DNA of 64,000 bases from assembly GCA_003023565.1 (NCBI GenBank), contig PXSA01000039.1, positions 29,720 through 93,719 on the forward strand, written 5' to 3'. Positions within the stretch are counted from its first letter, which is position 1. The number at the start of each line of letters is the position of its first letter. The notes beneath the pieces were generated by a model that was given only the letters and a program-made list of their open reading frames with translations, was not told the origin of the DNA and searched no databases. Below, piece after piece: positions 58,309 through 64,000 of the stretch. Source of the DNA: Halobacteriales archaeon QS_9_68_17. Its GTDB lineage: Archaea; Halobacteriota; Halobacteria; Halobacteriales; Natronoarchaeaceae. The position numbers and the translations under genes were made by a program.

Positions 58309-59754
58309 ATGGCATCGACCGACTCACCGTCGTTCGAGACGTTCGACGCGGACCGCCACCCGTCACTGGGACGGGCGCTGGTGCCGGTTCTCGGCGTCGT
58401 CGCGTTTCTCGGTATCGGGTCGGGGTATCTGAAGCTCGACCCGCACGGACCCCTGCTCTGGAGTATCGTTCTCACCGGCGTCGTCGGCCGGTACTGGCTC
58501 GACTTCTCATGGGACGACCTGTACGACGGGGTCGCCCGGAGCCTCCTGATGGGGCTGGAGGCGATCCTCATCCTGTTCGTCATCTACGCGCTCATCGCCA
58601 CGTGGGTCAGCGCCGGTACCATCCCGGGACTGATGTACTACGGCCTGTCAGTGCTCACGCCGCGGGTGTTTCTCCCGGCGACCGCCCTGCTCGCCGCGGC
58701 AGTGGCCTTCTCGGTCGGGTCGTCGTGGACCACTGCGGGCACTCTCGGCGTCGCGTTCATCGGGATCGGTTCGGGGCTCGGTATCCCCGCGCCGATGACG
58801 GCCGGTGCGATCCTCACCGGCGCGTACGCGGGGGACAAGCAGTCGCCGCTGTCCGACACGACGAACCTCGCGGCCGCCGTGACGAACACCGACCTCTACG
58901 ACCACATCCGCGGGATGCGACTCGGGACCGCTATCGCGCTCGGCGTCTCGGTCCTGCTCTACGCGGCGCTCGGCCTCCGCGCGGGCGGAGCCATCCCGGC
59001 CGGCCGCGTCGAGACCATCCGGACCGCGCTCGCCGGGTCGTACGAGCTCTCCGCGCTGGTGTTCGTCCCCCTGCTCGTCACGTTCGGCCTCGCCCTGTAC
59101 GGCTACCCCGCCCTCCCGACGCTCGTCGCCGGCGTGTTCGCGGGCGTCGGCACGACGGTGCTCCTCCAGGGGGCGTCCTTCACGGCCGCGTGGGACGTGT
59201 TCCTCTACGGTACCAGCCCCGAGACCGGGGCCGACATCGTGAACGACCTCCTCGCGAGCGACGGCCTCTCCGGGTCCGCGTGGACGATAAGCGTGGTCGT
59301 CGCGGCGCTGTCGCTCGGCGGTCTGCTCGAGGAGACGGGCGTCATCGCCGTCCTCGCACACCGCCTCGCGAAGGCGGTGTGGAGCCGCGGGTCGCTCGTC
59401 GTCGGGACGGGCGCGTCCGCGTTCGCCGTCAACCTGTTCTCCGCACAGCAGTACATGAGCATCGTCGTCCCGGGGATGACGCTCCGCGACCTCTACGACG
59501 AGTACGGCTTCGACAGCACGATGCTCTCGAAGGCCATCGAGTCCGCCGGGACACCGACCGGGGCGCTCATCCCGTGGCACGCCGGCGGCGTCTTCATGGC
59601 GACGGCGTTGAACGTTGATACGCTCGCGTACGCCCCGTACTACTTCTTCGCGTTCCTCTCGCCGGCGGTCCTCGTCGCGATGGCGGTCACCGGCAAGGGG
59701 CTAACTGCCGGTGCCCCGGACCCCGACCCGGCAACGGTTCCCTCCGACGACTGA
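58309..59754 (+). CDS. Na+/H+ antiporter NhaC family protein
   Basis: FSVGSSWTTAGTLGVAFIGIGSGLGIPAPMTAGAILTGAYAGDKQSPLSDTTNLAAAVTNTDLYDHIRGM. Confidence 0.9.
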   Translation: MASTDSPSFETFDADRHPSLGRALVPVLGVVAFLGIGSGYLKLDPHGPLLWSIVLTGVVGRYWLDFSWDDLYDGVARSLLMGLEAILILFVIYALIATWVSAGTIPGLMYYGLSVLTPRVFLPATALLAAAVAFSVGSSWTTAGTLGVAFIGIGSGLGIPAPMTAGAILTGAYAGDKQSPLSDTTNLAAAVTNTDLYDHIRGMRLGTAIALGVSVLLYAALGLRAGGAIPAGRVETIRTALAGSYELSALVFVPLLVTFGLALYGYPALPTLVAGVFAGVGTTVLLQGASFTAAWDVFLYGTSPETGADIVNDLLASDGLSGSAWTISVVVAALSLGGLLEETGVIAVLAHRLAKAVWSRGSLVVGTGASAFAVNLFSAQQYMSIVVPGMTLRDLYDEYGFDSTMLSKAIESAGTPTGALIPWHAGGVFMATALNVDTLAYAPYYFFAFLSPAVLVAMAVTGKGLTAGAPDPDPATVPSDD

Positions 59755-59897
59755 GTCGGTCCCCGGTCCGCCTCCGCGGCCCCTCCCTCCGTATCAGCGC
59801 CGACCGCGGGGTCCGAAGCCGGTTCGGAACGGCGTTCGCGGACCGTTCCGTCGTCGCTCGGAGAAAGCATGCCGCGATCGCTTCGTCGCCCCGTAAC

Positions 59898-59913
59898 TTT
59901 AGGACCGCCTAAA
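59898..59913 (+). promoter_or_regulatory. Iron-box-like palindrome 1 (DtxR/IdeR/SirR-type)
   Basis: TTTAGGACCGCCTAAA. Confidence 0.65.
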
Positions 59914-59933
59914 CTTCGAAGCACTTACAAAGG

Positions 59934-59949
59934 TTTAGGCGAGCCTAAA
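59934..59949 (+). promoter_or_regulatory. Iron-box-like palindrome 2 (DtxR/IdeR/SirR-type)
   Basis: TTTAGGCGAGCCTAAA, ending 5 bp before ATG 59955. Confidence 0.75.
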
Positions 59950-59954
59950 TAGTG

Positions 59955-61085
59955 ATGACAGAAACAGACGACACGCGGTCGACTCGGCGACAGGTACTCG
60001 CGACTGGCGGTGCGCTGGCGGCCACCGGTCCGTTAGCCGGATGCCTCGACTCCGCCTCCGGGGAGGACGACGACCCCTCGGGGTCGTCCGACGGCGCGTA
60101 CTCCGTCTCGATGGAACCGGTCGGCGAGGTGACGTTCGACGCCGTCCCGGAGACCTGGGTCGCCAACAACGGTAGCTGGGCGGACATGGGTGCCGCGCTC
60201 GGACTGGAACCGCCGGAGGGCCTCTGGCTGTCCAGTCGCTACCACACGCAGCACTACGACGAGGTCGACGGGGTATCCGTCGACAAGGGAGAGATGGTGA
60301 GCTTCTTCGACCAGGGGGTCGACAAGGAGCTTTACTACGATATCGACGCGGACGTCCACGTGATGGACCCCAACTTCCTGCTCAACCGCGCCGACAAATG
60401 GGACGAAAGCGACGTGGAGGAGGTCGAGAACGCCACCGGGCCGTTCTTCGGGAACAGCATCTTCTCGCGGGGGTACCCGTGGCACGAGGACTACCCGTAC
60501 TACACGCTCTACGAGGCCTTCGAAAAGCTGGCCGAGGCCTTCCAGCGCACGGACCGGTACGAGGCGTTCGCCTCGCTGCACGACGAGTTCCAGTCGACGC
60601 TCTCGGACGTCGTCCCGCCCGAAGACGAGCGCCCGTCCGTCGCCGTCGTCTGGGCCGGCGAGGACGACCCCGAGACGTTCCTCCCGTACGTCATCAGCGA
60701 AGGGACCAGCTTCAAGCAGTGGCGGGACCTCGAGGTCGGCGACGCGCTCGCGGAGACCGACGTGAAGGACTTCCACAGCGACCGCGGCGAGGTGGACTAC
60801 GAGACGCTGCTCGACGTCGACCCGGACGTCCTGCTCCTCCGCGGACAGGAGACCAAGACCGCAGACGGGTTCGCGAACACGGTACGGTCGTTCATGGAGG
60901 ACCACGACGTCGCCAGTTCGATGACCGCGGTCCAGAACGGTGACGTCTACCGCGGCGGTCCGCTCTACCAGGGGCCGATCACGAACCTCGTCCTCACCGA
61001 GCGCGCGGCGCGGCAGGTGTACGGCGTCGAGGAACGGCTGTTCGACAGGAGCGAAGTCGCCGACATCGTCGCGGGAGACGTGTAG
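59955..61085 (+). CDS. Iron-siderophore/cobalamin-type ABC substrate-binding lipoprotein
   Basis: TRRQVLATGGALAATGPLAGCLDS; GEVTFDAVPETWVANNGSWADMGAALGLEPPEGLWL...VDPDVLLLRGQETKTADGFANTVRSF...RAARQVYGVEERLF. Confidence 0.85.
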   Translation: MTETDDTRSTRRQVLATGGALAATGPLAGCLDSASGEDDDPSGSSDGAYSVSMEPVGEVTFDAVPETWVANNGSWADMGAALGLEPPEGLWLSSRYHTQHYDEVDGVSVDKGEMVSFFDQGVDKELYYDIDADVHVMDPNFLLNRADKWDESDVEEVENATGPFFGNSIFSRGYPWHEDYPYYTLYEAFEKLAEAFQRTDRYEAFASLHDEFQSTLSDVVPPEDERPSVAVVWAGEDDPETFLPYVISEGTSFKQWRDLEVGDALAETDVKDFHSDRGEVDYETLLDVDPDVLLLRGQETKTADGFANTVRSFMEDHDVASSMTAVQNGDVYRGGPLYQGPITNLVLTERAARQVYGVEERLFDRSEVADIVAGDV

Positions 61086-61221
61086 ACTACCACGCCGCTT
61101 CGAGGACGGCTTCTCACTCGTCGTGGGTCGGATCGGGGCCTGTCGGCGCGTTCGCTTCGTCGGCGGGGTCGTTCATAGAAGACACGTTGACGTCAGTCTC
61201 CGAGCGGTTCCCTGTTTCCGG

Positions 61222-61260
61222 ACCCGGTGTTACGCGGTAGTGTAACCCGTCAGTGTAACT
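61222..61260 (-). repeat. Third, degenerate 13-bp iteron-like array (minus strand)
   Basis: Minus strand: AGTTACACTGACG | GGTTACACTACCG | CGTAACACCGGGT, 13-bp phasing, resembling the arrays at 38.3 and 38.5 kb. Confidence 0.45.
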
Positions 61261-61659
61261 GGTGGTCTTGCTGAACACAGTATTAGATATCATTCCAGTG
61301 TTCGGTCGATAGCACTGGCCGGTACAGTAGTCCCGCCGAACGACCGTATCGATAAGATGACGGTTGACGGCTCTATTTACACCGGTAACCACGTAAAGAG
61401 GCTTCCTGGTGTTCGACAGGGAAGAACAGACCTACCCGATCGGATAGCCTCGGTTGCTACCGAGTGGTAGCACCGAACCTGAGATGGGTAGGAACCAGGT
61501 CGTTCGCCATCATCGAACAAATCGTATCGGAACGACCACAGAGGCCGGTCAGTGAGGCGAACTCGGAGGGTACACCGGTCCGAGACGGAACCGACCAGCG
61601 ACAGAGCGCGTCTAGGGAGGATGTGATACATTTACGTGGTTACGGTTCACAGGAGAACT

Positions 61660-61980
61660 ATGCAGGAAACGGATATCGAAGAGGCTGCCGAACGGAGCGA
61701 CGACTTGCCGGAGGCCGACGAGGTGTACGACCCCGACGAGTCGGTCCCGCTCACCGACCTGTTCGACGGCGACTTCGTCCGCGAGCGGACCCGGTTCGAG
61801 TCGTTCGACGAGATGGTCGCAGCGAGCCCCAGCGACGCCGAAACGGCGGACGACCTGGGAACGGTGCGCCACGGCGAGTGGGACGACTTCGTCGCCGAGG
61901 CGACCGACTTCGCCGACGGGGAGGAACTGGTGATGGCCGCCCGGGACGACTGGGTGGCGAAGAAACTGGACCTGGCCTGA
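61660..61980 (+). CDS. Hypothetical acidic protein (106 aa)
   Basis: MQETDIEEAAERSDDLPEADEVYDPDESVPLTDLFDGDFVRERTRFESFDEMVAASPSDAETADDLGTVRHGEWDDFVAEATDFADGEELVMAARDDWVAKKLDLA. Confidence 0.7.
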   Translation: MQETDIEEAAERSDDLPEADEVYDPDESVPLTDLFDGDFVRERTRFESFDEMVAASPSDAETADDLGTVRHGEWDDFVAEATDFADGEELVMAARDDWVAKKLDLA

Positions 61981-62048
61981 GTCGACCGCCGAACGCGTTT
62001 TCGCTCGAAGTCATACCGGGGCCGTCGTTCGAGCGGCTCGGGCGTCCG

Positions 62049-63278
62049 TCAGTAGTTTCCGGTCGAGACGATCGGCGGGGTGTCGTGCGGCCCGTAGGGC
62101 GCGTCGTCCAGCCACTCCCCGGCGGTCTCGAAGCGGTCGGCCAGCGACGCGGCCGCCTCCTTCCGCAGCACCGTCACGGGGTCGTCCCCCTGGAGGTACT
62201 CGAGCGCCTGGCCGGCGGCCCCGAGGTTGAACTCGGCGGCTTTCTCGCGGCGCGCCGCGTACAGTTCGACCTCGTCTCGGGCGACCGCTTCGGTCCGCGC
62301 GTCAAGCGCCACGGCGACGGCCGACGCGGCCTCGTCCGCGTCCGCGATACCGGAGTTCATGCCGCGCGCGCCGAAGGGCGCGAGCAGGTGGGCCGCCTCG
62401 CCGGCGAGCAGCACGCGACGGTGGTCGTCGACGAAGGTGTCCGCCATCACCTGGAGGAACCGGTACGAGGACACCCAGGTCAGGTTGTCCTCGTAGCGTT
62501 CGCCCATGATGTCGCGGACGAACTCGCGCATCCGGTCGTCGCTGACGAGCTCCTCGGGGTCGTCGCCCTCGATGCACTGGATGTCGAGCCGCCAGCCGCC
62601 GGTGAAGGGGACGAGCAGGACGTTCCGACCGTCGGCCGCCGGCGCGTCGTAGTGGAAGACGCGTTCGAGCGGCCGGGGGTCGTCCTCGGTCTCGTCGATA
62701 TCGGCGATGATGAAGGAGTTCTCGGACTGGTCGCCCTCGAAGTTCGCCCCGATCTCGTCGCGGACGGCCGACCCTCCGCCGTCCGCGCCGACCAGGTACT
62801 CGGTCTCCCACTCACGGCCGTCGTCAGTCTCGACGCGGACCCCGTCCGCGGTAGAGTCGACGCCGACGACCTCCGCGTCCCAGTGGATATCGACACCGAT
62901 CGACTCGAGCGCGTCGAGCATGTACCGCTCGGTCACGACCTGCGGGACGCTGGTGAAGTGGGGGATGTCTCCGGACCCGCCCGGCGAGTCGTACGTCCGG
63001 TTGAACACTTCCTTCCCGCGGAACAGCGTCCGCCGCGTCGGCCAGACCAGTCCCTCCTTGACGAGGTCAGACCCGAGGCCCGGGTGGATCCGTTCCAGCG
63101 TCCCGAGCGTCGATCCGTGGACGTAGATGGCGCGGCTCCCGGACCGGTCCCGATCCTCCGGGTCGGCTTCGAGGATGGTGGCCTCGACTCCCCGCGCGTG
63201 TAAGGCTAGCGCCGCCGTCATGCCCGTCGGTCCGGCACCGGCTACCAGCACCGGAGCCTCGGTCGTGTCACCATTCAT
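62049..63278 (-). CDS. FAD-dependent monooxygenase (UbiH/PHBH-like)
   Basis: APVLVAGAGPTGMTAALALHARGVEATILEADPEDRDRSGSRAIYVHGSTLGTLERIHPGLG...EYLVGADGGGSAVRDEI...RRVLLAGEAAHLLAPFGARGMNSGIADADEAAS. Confidence 0.9.
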   Translation of the reverse strand: MNGDTTEAPVLVAGAGPTGMTAALALHARGVEATILEADPEDRDRSGSRAIYVHGSTLGTLERIHPGLGSDLVKEGLVWPTRRTLFRGKEVFNRTYDSPGGSGDIPHFTSVPQVVTERYMLDALESIGVDIHWDAEVVGVDSTADGVRVETDDGREWETEYLVGADGGGSAVRDEIGANFEGDQSENSFIIADIDETEDDPRPLERVFHYDAPAADGRNVLLVPFTGGWRLDIQCIEGDDPEELVSDDRMREFVRDIMGERYEDNLTWVSSYRFLQVMADTFVDDHRRVLLAGEAAHLLAPFGARGMNSGIADADEAASAVAVALDARTEAVARDEVELYAARREKAAEFNLGAAGQALEYLQGDDPVTVLRKEAAASLADRFETAGEWLDDAPYGPHDTPPIVSTGNY

Positions 63279-63508
63279 GTGTGATGTTGTCGTATTGCGT
63301 TACCACCGTCATAGCACTTGTGGTTGGAGTTCCCGGGAGGCTCGAGTGGAACCCCGTTCGATGATACCGAACACTTCGGCCGCGAGCCGTCCGCCAACAG
63401 TCGATACGATCCGGAGATGGCAATCCCCCCCAGTGTACTCCTCGGGCGGCGACCGATTGGCTTTCGCGGCGGGGTCAGATATTTCCTCCGCGAAACGGAG
63501 GTGGAGCC

Positions 63509-64000
63509 ATGCGCAGACCGTTCGAGGGAACCGCTCCCGTCGTGGCAGAGAGCGCGTACGTAGCGGAACCGACCGTCCTCGTGGGCGACGTCACCGTCGC
63601 CGAGGCGTCGTCGCTGTGGCCGTTCGTCTGTCTCCGCGGCGACCGCGGAGCCGTCGAGGTGGGTGCGAGAACGAACGTACAGGAGTTCTCAATGCTTCAC
63701 GGAGCGACGCTCGGCGACGACGTCACCGTCGGTCACGGCGCGGTGGTCGACTTCGCCACCGTGGAAGACCACTCGCTGGTCGGCATGGGCAGCCGCGTGA
63801 TGGGCGGCGCGACGGTGGAGTCCGACTGCATCGTCGCGGCGAACGCGGTCGTGTTACAGGGGCAGACGGTGCCGGCGGGCCACGTCGCGTACGGCGCGCC
63901 CGCCGAGACGAGGCCGATCACGGACGACCAACTCGAACAGATCGACAGTACCCGAGACCACTACGTCGACCTCGGGCGTCGGTTCGCGGGTTCGGAGGCC
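63509..64000 (+). CDS. Gamma-carbonic anhydrase-like left-handed beta-helix protein (runs off window end)
   Basis: MRRPFEGTAPVVAESAYVAEPTVLVGDVTVAEASSLWPFVCLRGDRGAVEVGARTNVQEFSMLHGATLGDDVTVGHGAVVDFATVEDHSLVGMGSRVMGGATVESDCIVAANAVVLQGQ; open at 64000, so absent from ORF track. Confidence 0.85.
   Translation, partial: MRRPFEGTAPVVAESAYVAEPTVLVGDVTVAEASSLWPFVCLRGDRGAVEVGARTNVQEFSMLHGATLGDDVTVGHGAVVDFATVEDHSLVGMGSRVMGGATVESDCIVAANAVVLQGQTVPAGHVAYGAPAETRPITDDQLEQIDSTRDHYVDLGRRFAGSEA

Noticed and set aside
61464-63203. 579-aa + ORF across 61.5-63.2 kb
   Set aside because: Overlaps a convincing FAD monooxygenase on the other strand and the 106-aa ORF; no domain.
1-64000. CRISPR arrays, rRNA or tRNA genes
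   Set aside because: No spacer-repeat periodicity or recognisable rRNA/tRNA sequence seen by eye; a tRNAscan/Infernal run would be needed to exclude a tRNA formally.

Overview
The window is high-GC haloarchaeal DNA (Tat/lipobox signals, acidic proteins, leaderless TATA promoters, small zinc-finger proteins). It looks like an accessory or megaplasmid-type region, because it carries a ParA-type partition locus with 13-bp iteron arrays. Main content: (i) an RdfA-like gene followed by an archaeal SMC-related ATPase with a CxxC hook and two companion ORFs (3.5-7.7 kb), plus an orphan SMC-related paralog (53.4-55.4 kb); (ii) an enolase-superfamily/LarA-like/SDR catabolic cluster with a TAXI-TRAP transporter (8.8-17.6 kb); (iii) acyl-CoA genes (17.6-21.4 kb); (iv) an N-terminally truncated TnpB with a preserved right-end hairpin; (v) two adjacent TenA paralogs; (vi) a large PKD-repeat surface protein with a variant PGF-CTERM tail; (vii) the ParA locus; (viii) an FNT-USP-USP fusion; (ix) a Weimberg-type sugar oxidation cluster with an FrcABC/Rbs-type ABC importer (44.6-52.9 kb); (x) an iron-box-controlled siderophore-type binding protein. 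At least nine decayed genes were recognised by joining frames. No rRNA, tRNA or CRISPR array was recognised by eye. All family calls come from reading the sequence; no search was run.
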